From Paragonimus westermani (Eukaryota > Platyhelminthes > Trematoda > Plagiorchiida > Troglotrematidae), in assembly GCA_008508345.1 (NCBI GenBank), contig QNGE01000945.1, positions 1 through 64,000 on the forward strand: 64,000 nt of DNA. Direction: 5' to 3'. Made by a program: the position numbers and the translations under genes. This document shows, in pieces, positions 45,404 through 60,500 of the stretch. Within the stretch, counting starts at the first letter, position 1. The number at the start of each line of letters is the position of its first letter. A model generated the notes under the pieces. It did no database searches. It saw nothing but the letters and a program-made list of their open reading frames with translations, and was not told the DNA's origin.

Positions 45404-45452
45404 CGAACAAGGATCGATGATTGCGTACAGTACGATGTTTAAAGCAGCCATC

Positions 45453-45563
45453 TCACTTGCTTCTGCAACACTTATCAGAATACTCGTAAGCAAACTTGAA
45501 TTTCGGTCGGCGTTTCCGTAAATCCTTTAAAGCCACATCCATCGTTTGACTAAACTTGTTTGT
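45453..45563 (-). CDS. LRR gene last exon (stop codon)
   Basis: Follows a 34-bp intron (45597-45564, GTAACG...TTATAG). It completes repeat LEIT|TNKFSQ in phase 0 and ends with a basic tail and TGA at 45455-45453. A GTGAGA donor-like sequence overlaps the stop, but the AATAAA 50 bp on makes termination here more likely. Confidence 0.8.
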   Translation of the reverse strand, partial: TNKFSQTMDVALKDLRKRRPKFKFAYEYSDKCCRSK

Positions 45564-48500
45564 CTATAAGTAGATGAATTAACAATGTGGACGTTACCGT
45601 AATTTCCAGCACTATCAGTTGTGTGTGGCTCATTCCGTACGCCAAAGCCTCTACGGCTTTTATGGCTGTTTGTTCAGGAATTGGATTGTGTCCCAGGTAC
45701 AGTTCCACTAAACTCCCAGCCTCTACCAAACCGACAAACAGGCCAACCAGACCAAGCGTTCCGATGCGATTTGCCTCCAAACTAAGTAGCTTCAATTGGC
45801 TCATGTATTTCAACGCATTTCCAATCGCCAATGCTCCTAAATCTGCAAGGCCATTCCAGGCTAGCCTAAGCTCTTCCAATCCGTAATTATCCTGTTGTAA
45901 GATAAAACACGGGACATTCAGAAATAAATTGAAAACAACTTGGTATTAAAAGCAACTGTTTTCTGGAGTGATAAGAGATGTGTGATTTCGAGTAGAATTT
46001 GTGCAAATTGTTAGTGTCAATTTGATTTCAGGTAAACAATAGCCAGGAATATCAGACAATCCACTTGCTCAGGAATTTGTTTTCGATCATTGTGTTTATA
46101 TACAGAAGAAATATTTCAGAAGGCTTAAGACGGAGGCTTAGCCCGTACAATACCGAAATGATCTTGAAATCAACAACAGCAAAAAGCGAGCTGGTTTATT
46201 TAAAGAGTTTCCTCTTCTAATTTAAATAGCCTACTCGCAAACCAAAAGTTTGCGTCAACTCTCATGTATGGTGCGATACAATACTTCCTAGTGGTACCCA
46301 CTAATTGTGGAAGTTAGAATATGACCCAACGATTGGTGCGCATGCTACCCTCAGTTAACGTAAAGTCAACTTCGACCATTCGACTGGACTGAAAAGTGGT
46401 TTTTGCCACCACGAGGTACGTCTATTAATGAAAGTTCTGTGGACTGCAGGCATACCGTTGGCGATGAACCAATTGTACGGGTCGGCGCTAACATTAATTT
46501 AGCGTGATCAGTTGTGACGTCACACGAGAGATATTTGTTCTCAGTCCGCCACCCACAATGTCACGAACAACAACACCGACACACGATAACGTCTCTAAAT
46601 CACTTCACAAATTTTTGCAGTGAACTGGAGAAAACCCAGGTCTGCATGTTTTGAGATATTTTCACAAATATGAGTTCATGTTGTGTATAAGATCGTGAAG
46701 ATGTCTGTCTACGGACTATGTGATGCGTCCGACCGCATTTATTCTTCATCGCACGGCCTACAATCATCAATGATTTCATGCGCACTTCAAGATAGCTCGA
46801 GTGCCAAACGGCTGGAGTCTTACTTTCCCAAGCTAATGTCGCTTACTGGTGCAGATTTTTGGATTTCACGGGACCTCTTGCACCTTTCGCATAATGTACT
46901 TTTGACCTTCTGTTCATTCGTACTTTCATTTCTTGTCTGGTTCTTATTACGAGAATTTTTATATTTTACAGATATATTTTTCTCATTTGGCCTTTTCTCG
47001 CATATTTTTGATTTAATTTTAATCGTTATTGGTGCCATTTCTGGTCGGTTATGATGCAAGGACAGAGTTCTGTCTCCAGAAGTTCGTCTTAATGTGCTTT
47101 CCATCACGATCTCGCTTTTTTAGAAGGATAGCTGTCCGAACCAGCTAGCGATCACTCTTACATTGTGAAATACCACCAGCGGAAGAAGTCCTTTCATGTG
47201 GTCTCCGCCTTCTCGGCTCATATCACCAACGAGGTAGACGGCATCTTGTAGCTGTCTGACTCATTGAAGCTATAACAGCAGCCCAATTAAATGATTATCA
47301 ATTTTAACGGCACCAGTTCGGCCCCTTAGTACGATCGGATCAGGAAGTTGAAAGCTTTCATGCCTTTTAGTCCACTGCCCGTAGAATCGTTCCCAAAGGA
47401 AATGTGGATAAAAAGTCTGACTAAAAGCATACGAAATGACCTTACTAACTACCTTCAGGTAAATTTGTGACAGTCAGCCCAAAACGCCAACAACCTCTGA
47501 CAGACATAAAAAGCTAGTTTTCCAAGTATCCACCGGGGTTACTGGCACTCTTGACTGACTGTGCCAAAGAGGTCATGTATCAACTCCAATCCCTCATTAC
47601 TCAAGATTCACATTCGAATGTTTTAACCGACCAGAAACTCGATATGTCTCCCGAAGTCGCCGAGTTTCTTCAGCCAGTGCCAAGTGCTGTAATCATCAAC
47701 AGTTCGGTAGTTGTCCTCAACTTTATCGTAGGCTCTGCTACTTTTCCGATAAGACCAGTGGAACTAGCGGCCCAACCGCTCGTGGTAATTGACGTTAGTC
47801 TTCTCCGTAGTAATATGTTCTTAATTCGTTACTGCAACCCCGGAGTTTGCTGCCTCTTCCATACCGTCGCAATGGTCACCCTACTGCCACCAGAGTCTCA
47901 TGATCATACCACAGAAGCGCAGTCATCCTTACGTGTACCAGACAGTGTGTCACCACCCATTACGGCAAGAGTTCAGCTACATTGAACTGAAGCTTTCATC
48001 GCAATTTTTGGTTGATTTTTGCCGCAGAAGAAGCCCAGATATAAAAAATCATTGAGAAAGTTTTCAGGAATTATAAATTGCTAACTGATTCATGGCATCG
48101 TCGACTAGTTGATCACGCGACGCTTCTCTGGTTTGGGGTTTTAGTCAACACGGTTCTCATCAGTCCTACTTAAAACAAAGCATTTGCACTGTGTTACACC
48201 TTACTCCCCGATCAGTTTCCTGTTGTGTTCCGGCTGCCTACTTCACTACCGTCAGTCAGAGTTTATACGAAACACCACACCACCGAAACGAATCCATCGG
48301 TGTTCGCCAGAGCCTTTGGCTTGAGGCAGAACAAACTGAAAACAGCGTTCTTCAGGTTCGAGTACACTTTTGTGCTCGCAGTCGGCCGTCTGTCAAACGG
48401 CCATTTGCCACCGCCAAAGTCCTACAACGTCCGGTGCAATCAGCCGTTTTAACGGGTAGCTCAACGGTTAACACGGATTTATTGCGCATCGCACACGGTT

Positions 48501-51500
48501 GCTACATTTTTTAGTCGACCTACACAGCAAACCCAATAAAGGTAACATCGAGTTATCAGCGGCTGTTGTAAGTCCTTTCGGCCGCAAAAGTGAGACACTA
48601 GCCGTTTCAGCAACTCTGCAGTAATTCGATGCAAACGGTACCTTCGGCATAGTTGTGGACGAGCTCAATATTACCGTTGGAGCTGTTCTTCACCAGTTAA
48701 TCGACTACCTCTGGTGATCTGTCGTTTGTCTCCAGAGGCTTACTGCCCAAGGAAACAACGAGCAGCACGTTCGGCCGTGACTTACAAAATGTCAGAGTGG
48801 CCGTTCGACGCTTTCGTTGCGCTCCAAAGCGCCGCCCGATTTGTGATTTTCATCTGCCACAAACCACTGGCGTACGCCTTCTTCAGTTATTTCGATAACC
48901 GTCCTTCGCGCTACATGTGTCAACTCAACTTCGTATCATATTTTCCCACAAAAGCAAGACATGTTTTCTACAGTGGTACTTTTGTGCTTGATGGTCCATC
49001 ACGCTTGTCAACACCTGGCCACGATGCGGTTTCACAGCTACGGCCGATGCAGAACTTACGGGAGCCGATTTCCGTGCGTTCTGCTAACAGTCTTCCTTGC
49101 GTTTCGCAGATCTTCCACTATCTACACCATGTGGAACTATTCTGCGCGACGCTTCCACTGGATACCCCATCCACTCGTGCAGGTAGCCTTCTCGTAACGC
49201 ATGTCTGATGTGCTACGTAACACCGCCGATCCCGGTAGCCGGGTGACTACAAGCCTAATCGCTAACAGGTATGTTTAGCCCCGTATGATGTTGTTTAGCT
49301 TGCCAAAAAACTGTAACACACCGTCAGGTGCTAGCTTCGATTGACTGGCATATCGTTGTTGTAACTTGATCAATGGCGTACGAGCACGTGAACAGGTAAC
49401 GGAATAGCGGTCAGTGAAACGGCGTATAAGGGAACGACAGTCAAGAGCAACGAACAACGGACTGCGGAGTGTGCACGACTAGTTCGAAACTTCCCGGCCA
49501 AACCCAACCATCCGAGGTTAATGCATGAACACAGAGAAAAGACTGGCCTCCGGACAGAGCTTAATTTGAAGACAACATGGTCACAAACCAGATCATATTT
49601 AAAGGGTTTGTGACCAATTAGAAGGCCAAATCAAAGGTGGACCAAATGATGAACCGAACAGTACAGTGGTGCACGTAGACGGGATGTAAGCTTGTGAGCG
49701 TTAAGGCGCGTCGCTGGGGTGCCATGGATTTAGCACAAGGGTTGAAGAGTGAAGTGGCGACTTCCCCGACAATCGTCGATATTATTGGCCATTCGTCACC
49801 TTCGGAAGCCATGATTCATACCTTAACAAAGGTAGGCCGCTACACGAAATGAAGAAAAACCGTACGCATACAAGACTTCCGCTTCAAAAGCGTCGCGCGT
49901 GCGTTGGATGAAAGTTTGGTAGCATCTCACAAGTGTTTGACAAAGGTGGCATTCAATGGCGTTTCCATTTTGAAAGCAGCTGCTTCACAGCGAAGGTGGA
50001 TGGACACTGCTGTGTGCGTACCACCAAGTGCCACCGCAACAAACGGAAAGGTCGAATGTTTTCATCGATATCTAAATGCAGCCTTCACCGCTGTCGATGC
50101 ACTCCGATCGGGAGAAGCCCTGTAAGTGGTTTTGTTGGACAACACTAGGGCCTACTGGGCCAGCCTGCATGTTGTCGGCACCAAAATTCTTTACGTCCAA
50201 GCGCTACGACGTCGCGGAAATTACTTCCCATCCATTACAAACAACTTCTTGATGCGGTACTTTCTACGTTAAACAACCCTCTGTGCGCAGACGTCAATTC
50301 CGTTTGATGAATACGCAGGGTATTTCTTCTTGAAGACCGCTATGATTAAACACACTTCTGCTACTGTGAATGGTTCACGTAATCTGCTTGAGCGGCCTCC
50401 AGGGTACTTCAAAAGAAAGGTCATTTCTACATCGTTTGGTTTCAGAGTTTTCCGGAGAGAGTTAGCAGTGATCAGTCAAAACATGATTACTTCGCGAAGA
50501 CTGAAGGACCTTTTCATCTTATTGTGTGCCCCAGGGCTTGGCAGCTAACCAATTTTGAACAACTTTGCTACAGTGTATCACGACAAACAGATGCCACTAC
50601 TTAACCTTTGATTCCAACACCCAGTGCAACGCCTTCGGGTCTTGGGCTGCACTGGCCTTATAGTATTAATGAGGACTGAATTTTTTGTCTCTTCTTAAAA
50701 AATACCCCATTGCCAAAACCTTAAGCTTTTGGTGGATTCCATCCACTGGCAGAAGTAGTGTGCTCATATGGGGCAAACGCTTTACTAACCAATCTACGAA
50801 GCCATCGCAGAAGCTCATAACTCTCACCCTCAGACTCAATTATGCGCTCAATTCTGTGCCACCTGGGAGAATAACCACCCAGGCAAAGTTGCTCAAGCAT
50901 TTCACACTAGGATCCATCAGCACAATTGGGTTCTACCTAAATGACCAAATCTACCACACTTATCATTAGCAGTACACTTTCAATGTTCGACAATACAGCT
51001 GTAGGTGTTCGAACTTGTTACAACGAAGAAGTAGATGCATCAGCGGAAGACTGTTCTCTGTAATCGACCAGTTGTGTGGACAGCATTGTTAATCGTCGGG
51101 TGTTTCAAGTTTTCGGAAACCCAATACTGTCGTCTGTGGTAAGAGAATAGAAACAGGATTCACAAGCTGTGTATATGAACGCACGCCTAATTGTCTTACA
51201 TGCAAAAAGCTCATAGGCAGATTCTGTCCCCGTGTATCCCAATCACAGATCCGAGTGGGCTTCCGTACTGCTGCTGTTTCTTCCATACGGTAAACTCAGC
51301 CAGAACATTTTATAACCATGAAGTAAGGTTGTGTATATAGACATTATGAAGATACTAAAAAGTTCCCTTTCTCTCTCAGAGTTTTACATTGAAGTCACGT
51401 GTTTTACTGCGTCTTCAGTAAACGTTCATTCTTTATTTGTGAAATAAACATATGTTTAGGGACGTATGTTAATTATCGAAAAATAATTACCCAGATTTCA

Positions 51501-54500
51501 GTTATCGGTGCTGACATTCTTAAAACCACTAATTATAATTGTGTGGAAGAAGACAAGCGGAACCCATGTGATAGTTTGAACTGGTGACAATCCATGCTTA
51601 ACTGACAGTGTGCGAACTTATATATTACGACAAGCTGACCAATAGATGAACTTGGAAAAATGAACATAGGTTAAATGTTGAAAAATGCGTTTGTGATCAT
51701 GTTAAGTTTACCATAATATCAGGTGGCACTGAGTCGCTTACTGTAAAAAATATTTCCGTTCACTTTCAACTCGTTTCTGCTTCGCATTTGTTCAGAGTTC
51801 TTTCCTCAAAGTCAGTACGCATATCACCTTTGGTCATTGCTCATGAAAGCTGGAATCACTTGGTTGGTTTTAAATAAATCATCACTTCAGTTCACGAGAG
51901 AGATGAACACATGAAAAAAGCAAACATTCCAGGTAGATCACTGTCAACTTTTGTGCACAATTTATTGCCTAACAGAGGTTGGAACATGAGAATACGCAAT
52001 AGAACAGCGTCATGTGTCTACTATTCGGCAGTTCCATTGCGTTGCGAAACTTATGCAATGATTATGTAACGAGAGAACAGTGTTGGAGAATGCAAAATTC
52101 TTAAGCGATATCAAGACGAGTATGACTCGAAGACAGCCTTTCAGGTGAATTGATTTGAAACAAGTGAGGACAGTTTTTCAAGAGGTCAAATGGTCGTGAA
52201 GAGTGATAGTGAACATTTTTAAACTATGTATGAAAACAGAATAAAAGAATGTAAAAATCTTGTAATGGCTGGGGGCTTGAGGAGGGAAACATAACTACCA
52301 TGAGCTAGGGCAGCTGACAAACGTACAACCCGATTGCAGCCTGGTATTCTGACAAGCCGCTTCGAAATGAACCTCTAGACTCGAGTTTACCTCTGGTTAA
52401 AATCCATTAGTAGGACGTATCCTCGAACAGGCTGGAATTCGCACTTCAGCCATGGTACTTGTTTAACCAATGTGTTAGCCATAACACCAGTAATCTTTTT
52501 TTCTCGTATACACAGCCTAGGGGTTGCTGGACAAATTGTGATAGCCACAAAATGCATAACTTGGATCTCGGACAATAGGTGATTGTCATTCTGGTGTAGG
52601 TACCTCGCTATGCACTACAACTGTGCCAACTCCTGAGGAATACAAATACTTGGGAATGTGTACTAACTGGCAGTCTTCCTCAGCAACCCCAGTGCGCAAC
52701 TCAGCTACACAACCCATTTATGCTTTTAAGTGCAGGTAAGACAATATATTACAATTAGTCGAGCGGTCAGGACGACCAGGTGATTCCCCGGTACGGTCGA
52801 TATTGACATGGTTTTTGCAATAACCACTCTAGAGTCTTCGTAGGTCAATCTGGTGGCAGTCAAAAATTTCCGTCCGATTGCAACTTTTGTAACGGCTAAT
52901 CCACCGAAAATATCTGCCATCGTTTACTATTTAAAGGAAACAGCTCTTCGGGGTCAGGCCATCAGTGTGATATGAAACCGTAAGACCCGTTGTCGTACAG
53001 AAGACATCTACCGTCTCAGAATCGTATATCTGCACCAATGGTTAGCCGGATGTAACCACTACGTGATTACGCAACTTTCAGTGGTACCAATCTGCACCTA
53101 GCGGCTACATGAAGACTGATCTAAACTGTGCTGCATGTACGTGGAAAGCACCATAACCATGGTAAGACATAAGGGGCTGAGAATAAAAGGGATTACCAGA
53201 TAGACCCACCTTCATTCCGCTAACCAAGCTCGCAACTGCATCCTCACGGAATTGGTTCCAGCTGCAGTTAAGAATTTTGAGGCTGGTCACCGAAGCTGGG
53301 AACATAAAGGATGGACACATCGGGAGAAAAACATGGAAGCTTAAAAGGTTGATTGCACAACAGTGTTGTTTTAAGAACATCGAAGCTGAGACTTGAAATG
53401 TGAGATACCCATTGTTGCGAAAAGTGTTTACGAGGCAAAACACCACTATATATCCTCTTTGCATAGTACGTATTTTCAAAGAAATACGTATAAGCGAACG
53501 ATATTTCTCACAGTCTATCTTCACTTCACTAAAATTGCACAAACCGATGAGGCAATCTGATCCGTCTACTGACCGGATTAATAGCGAAGAAGCGATGCAA
53601 TTTGCTCACCCATTGCTGGTCGATGTAACAATCACCGTCAGAACGCACGAACAGATCAATGCACTAGTTTTGACAGTGCTTTTAAATTTCAGTTAGAAGG
53701 AAATTCCACAGTTGTCTAACCGAAAGAATGCACAAAATTTGTTCAGACAATGACGTAATCTGATCTAAACTTAGTAAACAGTACCCGTCTTGAAAATTGC
53801 TTTCAAGAAAAAATCCTCATCAGGACGGTGAGCAGGTCGCCACCAGAATCCATAGTTTAAGAACAGAAAAGAAGTCATTTACCAGAGTGCTGCCAATACT
53901 GTACAGTTTTGAAGCAACAGCGTCAACCAGACAGTTATATGGATTTGTGTTACAGATGATTTGAGAAATTAAAACGGCACATCTCCACTCTTGCCGTTCT
54001 GTGTTGAACACAGGTTGTCGATTCAAATCTGATCCGTGCGTGGCGACTATTTCACTTGTTTTTGTAGAACTGATTATTTCGGTCGAACTACAGGACAGTT
54101 CACAAAAAGAATCTCTGCCAACCAAGTATATGGTTCGGGACATAGGAAAACCGGAATGGCTCAATACTTTCGCCTGGTCGAAAGTGTTTCAAGTATACAC
54201 GTATGAGGCCTTTGGCATAGTCCATCTCACTACATACAATCCATCCAAGACTTTATATGCGAACGCTGTGCACTGTGAAAGCCGTTGCAATTAAGCGGGT
54301 TGATAAGCTACCGAGTTTGGTGTAACACGCTGGTGAATTCAACATAAAAAACTGGACATTTGCATAACTTCTAGGTCATTAGTTCGAGCGTTATATCAAT
54401 CGAACTCTGTCACCATTGTATACTAACACTAACCTGTTGATGAATTTTGGAAAACACACAGATCTAGACAAAACAGACAGCGGTTTCCAGCGCTTCACCT

Positions 54501-57500
54501 ACAAATATCATACACTCATGCTGCACACTTGCGGACGAAATAAATTGATGCGGCTAGTTGATATCGGCCAACCTGCTTGGACTGTCAGAGGAAAGAGTGT
54601 GGTTCACTGGCATTTCACTGTACTTGCAGCATCAAAGTGTTCATACTAGGGTTACATGGTTCAAAGCACTGAATTCTCCAAACCTGCTTATTTGTCTAAC
54701 TGGCTGTGATAAAACAGCGACTCATCAGTACACCAACTGTGTGACAGTCAGAATTTTGCCTTTGAGGGTCAACATGCCGATCTCGTGAGAAATTTAATCA
54801 GCCAATTGAATTGTTGGTTAAGTGAATGAGTAACGTTCCAAAAAATGCCACGTATTATTATTGGTGAACAGTAGGTATAATACTGTTCAACCACAATGAA
54901 TTAATCCATTCCATCTAGATGGGTGAATATTCAGCCAGTGTGGCAAACTACATATGAGAGAACTATCCGAGCCAGTTAACCGATGCTACCTGTACAAGGA
55001 TGTCTGGTTGCTCGTAATCCTCTCTTCTCACAATCACAATGGGCACGTTAGAAAGATAACATCAGCTATCAGTATATTTTACATAATATGATCAATTAGA
55101 ATGCAACACATCATGTAGATATTTTTGTCACCATACTATCTCCACATTTTGTGCACTTCAGGTTACTACAGCGGAAGTTGTCTTGTTGTATTTCTCTATT
55201 AACATTCAAACAGACAGAGTCTATTGGTACAACATAAATCGGCTGGTTTTGTCAGAGCTTATTGCACTGGGAGTAATGCATGTACGAAGTGGACATTGTC
55301 AAAATGGCAGAGTATGTATGAACAGTTCGCTAGCAGTTTCCTACACGGTCAGTTTTTCAGTGGACGGGTAGGAAGGCGAAGGAGTGCACTAAAACACATT
55401 TATTTATAAAATGTGTTGATAGTATCCTGGTCATAGCTAGAAGTAGAACCTACGCAAAATGGCTGTCCGATGCAACTGACCCGGAGCAGCTGAACTTTGG
55501 GCTTACAATCGGAGAAGAAAGATTGAACTAACTCCTTTCCATGGCTATCGCGACAAAAAAATGGATGTGACGATTTGATTTCAAAACCTGTCTACAAAGA
55601 CCAACATGGACTAGTTGGTCTGTTCACTTTCGGATTATCTGCCTCATACAAATCAGGCAACTTTCTACACGTTCTGTCTAACAAGGATCACCCCATCTGT
55701 GCAGAGGTTACACTGTCACAGGAGATAGTCACTTTGTTTTTTTTTGCAAGGGGACACTGAGTGACCGTCTCCGAAGATTTCAGCGTGTCTGTGCGAAACA
55801 ATGGGCTATTCTGCGATGTATTAAGGCGCTGTAACTTCGGAGCATCTGCCCATCGAAAAACAGTTAATGATGACATTACGGTGGCCCATTTACGTGGGAG
55901 CTGATTCGACCTCAACGTAATTAGGCGGTCCAGATAGCGTAATCCACGTATTCGTTGTTTGACCTATTTTTGTTTGACTGTGCAGTTGAACTCGGTTCAA
56001 CTGCTTTCGCCCTGTATGTCTTTTAAAAGCGAACTCTATATGTTTGTGCTCTTACGGCGCAGAAAATATCTTGTCGTCTAACACAACAAGATTAATGTCT
56101 TTTCATTTGGTTGTAGAACTTTTAAAGAAGTGGAAGTTCCAAATCACATGTTAATTTCTCATTTCGTAATGTTTAGCTTGTGACTAGAACTGCTGTCGTA
56201 GTATTGGTTGTTAGTAATAGGTGCATTTTAACCAAATTCAGTCGTAGCAAAATTGGTCTCAATAGAGCAAGATCCTTATTGTCTAATTTGTACGTTCTTG
56301 AACAACTCGTCCACTGGCGTTCATGTACAGGAATCCTAGTTAAAAAAACAACGAGGTTTCCATTCAAACGTCCTGTGGACTGTTGTTCCGTTCTGTCTGT
56401 TTGACTGACGTTTCTTGTTGTGGATTGTTACCTGTCGTTTCTCACTCGTTGGGCTGATTTTGCACAGTGGTGACTCGTTGTCTGTGATTCATTCCCCACT
56501 AAATTTGACCACATAGTGTAACAGCATTGAGAGTGTCTACTGAATTTCAGAGTAATCGCGTTTCCCACTTGGTCGCACATCACACAATAGTTGCGTTCGT
56601 TGAATAGTCAGAGGATGGTTGATATGAATCAGGAGTTTTAAGCACATTTGGTCTTAAGTTGATCTATTCAACAGAACATGAAATGGAGTTCAACCGCCTG
56701 CAGCGACAGAGACAAGCCTTAGTCATGAGCCCTAACGAGCGCGAAACTGCAGTTAAGCACCTCTTCTTCAAATAAGACAGTGTTAAAAATTTACTTGGAA
56801 GCGAAAACTGCCATTAAACGTGAGTTATATTCACTTCAGAACATCTGCATTTTTGATGAAAAATTTTACTACTCCATTTTAAGTGCCATTAAATATCAAA
56901 TTCTTACTGATTGTTACAGTTGCTTTACACAATGAAAACTGGTAGTTTAATAGACGGAAACATACTTGAAACAGCATACATTTTTCAGTAAATGTCCGCC
57001 TCCAGTTTACTTTTAATAATTACTCGGATTCTCTGACAGAAAAAGTGGAACACTTTACTACCTGGACTTTGATTTATCTGAATGAAATCATTGATCCACT
57101 TGGTCGTATCGGCTGGTTAATTTAGCAGCTTCTCTGACCAAACTCTTACCCATACTTAGTGCACTATATTACTAAGAAGATTTAATGGTAGTATCTTAAA
57201 TAAAAGGAATTCTCGTGCAAACCAGACTCACCTAGCAGCTTACGAATTCCCTCTGCAGCGCTCGTTCCCAGCAAATTGTGATGTAACTGGATATTCTTGA
57301 TCCATCTCAACTGTTGCAGGCAATCGAGGACGGAATCGGCGGCTGAATCTTTGATGGTATTGTCTGCGGGTTGTTGGGATTAATCGTGAGATGGCTTACA
57401 AATTTTCGAGTATCATTAGTGGCGTTGATTTAAAGGTTGTATACCACAATTAATTTGGACCTATTGGTCGGTAATGAGAATACAGTTTTCTCACGCGTGT

Positions 57501-60500
57501 AACATGCGTTCTACGTAATAAAAGCAGAAAAAACAAGTGATGTTAGACCAACTGTTATATTCACCATAGAATCCACGCGCAATTGAATGGTTAATGTTCT
57601 GGACGAACAAAACTCAGACGTTATCGTTTAGTTATTCTTGCACAACGTAACGACATTCACAACGCGTGTCATTGTTATTCACTTTTATACATTGCTCAAT
57701 ATATTGTTTATTCAATGAATTGGAAATTGGACGCTTGATCTCTATGTTTAAAAAAGCTTCATACACTACCACCTGACAGGTCTGTGAACAGGTTGTGAAC
57801 TGTGAAATTTTTGGGCGATAAAACTAATTGGAATGAATAGTTGCGTAATCGGAATAAGCGCTGCTGGACAGATCACTTCAGTCATTTCCTCCAAATGGGT
57901 GCAGACTGTAGATAATAGGTAGTAATAGGTGTGCCGATTTGGAGCAGCTTGATGTCAACGGGTGCATCCCCAGATTGGGAATTGAGAAGGGCCATTCAAG
58001 TGGCTATCAGCCTTGAAGCAAATACATTTGGATGGTGAATAATCGGTCGCACACAACCGTTACTAGGTGATTTCGAGAACATTATGTATTCACGGTCACA
58101 CCCGAGTCCCCGATGGGATCTGCACATTTGAATTCGCAGGAGATGGGTTTTGTCTTTCTAGGAGGCAGTATACAAACTCTCATGTACATGTGTTCCTAAA
58201 CGTTTTTTGAGTTATCTGTACGGTACGTAGCTTACACGATAATCACACAAGTCACGTCGCTATATTTCTTTCAGCTGGGAGCTTACTGAACAAGAACTGC
58301 TGTTCACGAGAGATGATCCGATAAATCCACCAGGAATAGACTTTGTTCAGGCAGCCACAATATTCAGTCGTGACACTGAATTTAGTATATTATGACGTGA
58401 CCAGTTACGAAAGTTAACACTTAGCTCTATTGTTAGTAACAAACAAATGTATGAAGACGACATTTGAACGTTAGGGAAGGAAGATAAACAGTTAGAGATA
58501 CTCCTTGGTATACGCATTCAATCAGAAATTTAAACTATTATCAGAAATGGTCGGAAAACGAGCGATGATTAACCTGATACAGTTAATAAGAATTTCAAAA
58601 CTAGTGCTAGCAGACTCTGTTTTCGCACAGTTGATAGCTGACTGGTTTACCGACAGATCTCAATGACGGTGATTGTCGGCGTGTCCTGAACCCTAATGAC
58701 CCGGTGGGAATTAATTAAAATGGGACATACCATCGATAACCAACAGCTTTGTTTTCATCGATGGACCAGGTAGTTTTGTCTATTTGTTTTGTTGAAGCTG
58801 TATGTGATTGCAGAAAGAGCTACTTGAACCATAGTGAAATATGGTTTGTTGTGCCAGCTTTACACTCCCAGTTAGTTCTGTCTCGTTTAAAAGTCATTGA
58901 AACTCCAGATAAATGGACAAGTATAATGAGCAGCAGGTCATATCAGAGTTGGTTTTTTGGTGCCTTCTCAATATTCAATACAGAGAGAAGGTATATGTTG
59001 CGGGGTGTTAAAACCTCGATCTAATCTCATCAGTCGTCAACGTAAAACCAACTAATTTTCTACAAACCGCACAAATCAATAACAACTGGACGAATCAAAC
59101 ATCTGATATTGACCTTTCGCTTGCTAGTAATGCAATCAATTCTGTGGCAAGACGACGGATTACGTCAGCGTCTTCCGTGCACACAGAACCTGCCGATCAT
59201 GTCTGATTAACACTATTTTATTAATAGTTAGCAGTTTCCGACTCCCATTACTTTCCAATATTTTGAACATTCTGGCAGGGTCAACTAGGTAACTGGTTGC
59301 TCAAATGTGCTTGATGATCGATGGATCTGGGTTCTTTGAGGTCTTTCTTGACATTGCAGGTGATAACCGCCTAGGAGTGCAGTCCGCCATGCGCTGACGC
59401 AAGCGCCGATTTGTCCTGTCTGTGTAGATGCTGTTGCAACTGAAAGTGAAGTTGTATATTACTTGAAAGACAGACTGGTCGGTTGGATGTGTATTGCTGC
59501 TATGGATACCGAGACCCACAGTGCCTAGCAGATCAAGCACTTGGGCAGTTAGGTAGGTGCGTTGGAAAGCCGATGTCAGTATGTGTTCAACAGTCGGTCA
59601 CCGTTGCATTGGGTTTGCAGAAATGTATTCTGTTTCTCCGTACTGTAGCTCGCCAGTTTGAGTATTTTGTTCTTAATCTGGATATCCACAAACTATTCCG
59701 GATTACCGTTGTTCACCAACACTGTTCTAATAAGTTCTGCTTCTTCCCTTATTCGGTTTTCAATACTTGTCTCTCTGGTTGGCTTTTGATAAAAAGATCG
59801 TTGAGTTGTTCCATCTTGACGTCTAGCTAAAAGACCGTCTCAGAACCGCAAAGCAACTGTTGACCTCCACCTTATGAGATACAGTGAGGTTTGGATGGAT
59901 AGAGTTCAAATAGTTATGAAATGAAGTAAAATCACATTCATTCTCAGTAAAACCCAAAGGCCATCTGCATAACATTTGTAGAGTAAGAACCTCGAAATTC
60001 TTTCTTAAAAGTGTCTTTCCATCCTAATCAAAAATACCTCCGCCAACATGATACCTAGTGGGTTATTCATGGCCACACGGTCAATCTGCCCATAATTTAC
60101 GATTATGAATCCAAAAAAAGTGCTTTCCTTGCGAGCAAATATCAGATTTTTAAGAAGATTCAGTGAATACATAAGCTTACATTCTGACGGGAAATTAAAA
60201 GATAAAAATTCAACATCGGGAAATAGAGGTTTAACATCGACCCACTACATCAACTATGCACTTACTAAATTGTCCTGCTGAGGTCATGCCAACTCGAAAC
60301 AGCTACAAAAACAATTGGGTGCCTGTCTCGTAGATTCTTAGAGGACCTCTCAACCTGGACGTCTGCTCTGCTCTTGGTTTCAATTTCCCTTTTATTCAAT
60401 TTCAAAAATAGACCTATGCAGCTTCAATAGTTACGGTATCCTGGACATTTGCTTTTCAGACAGGAAATGAAGTAGTGCTGATCAGTCATGATCGACAGGT

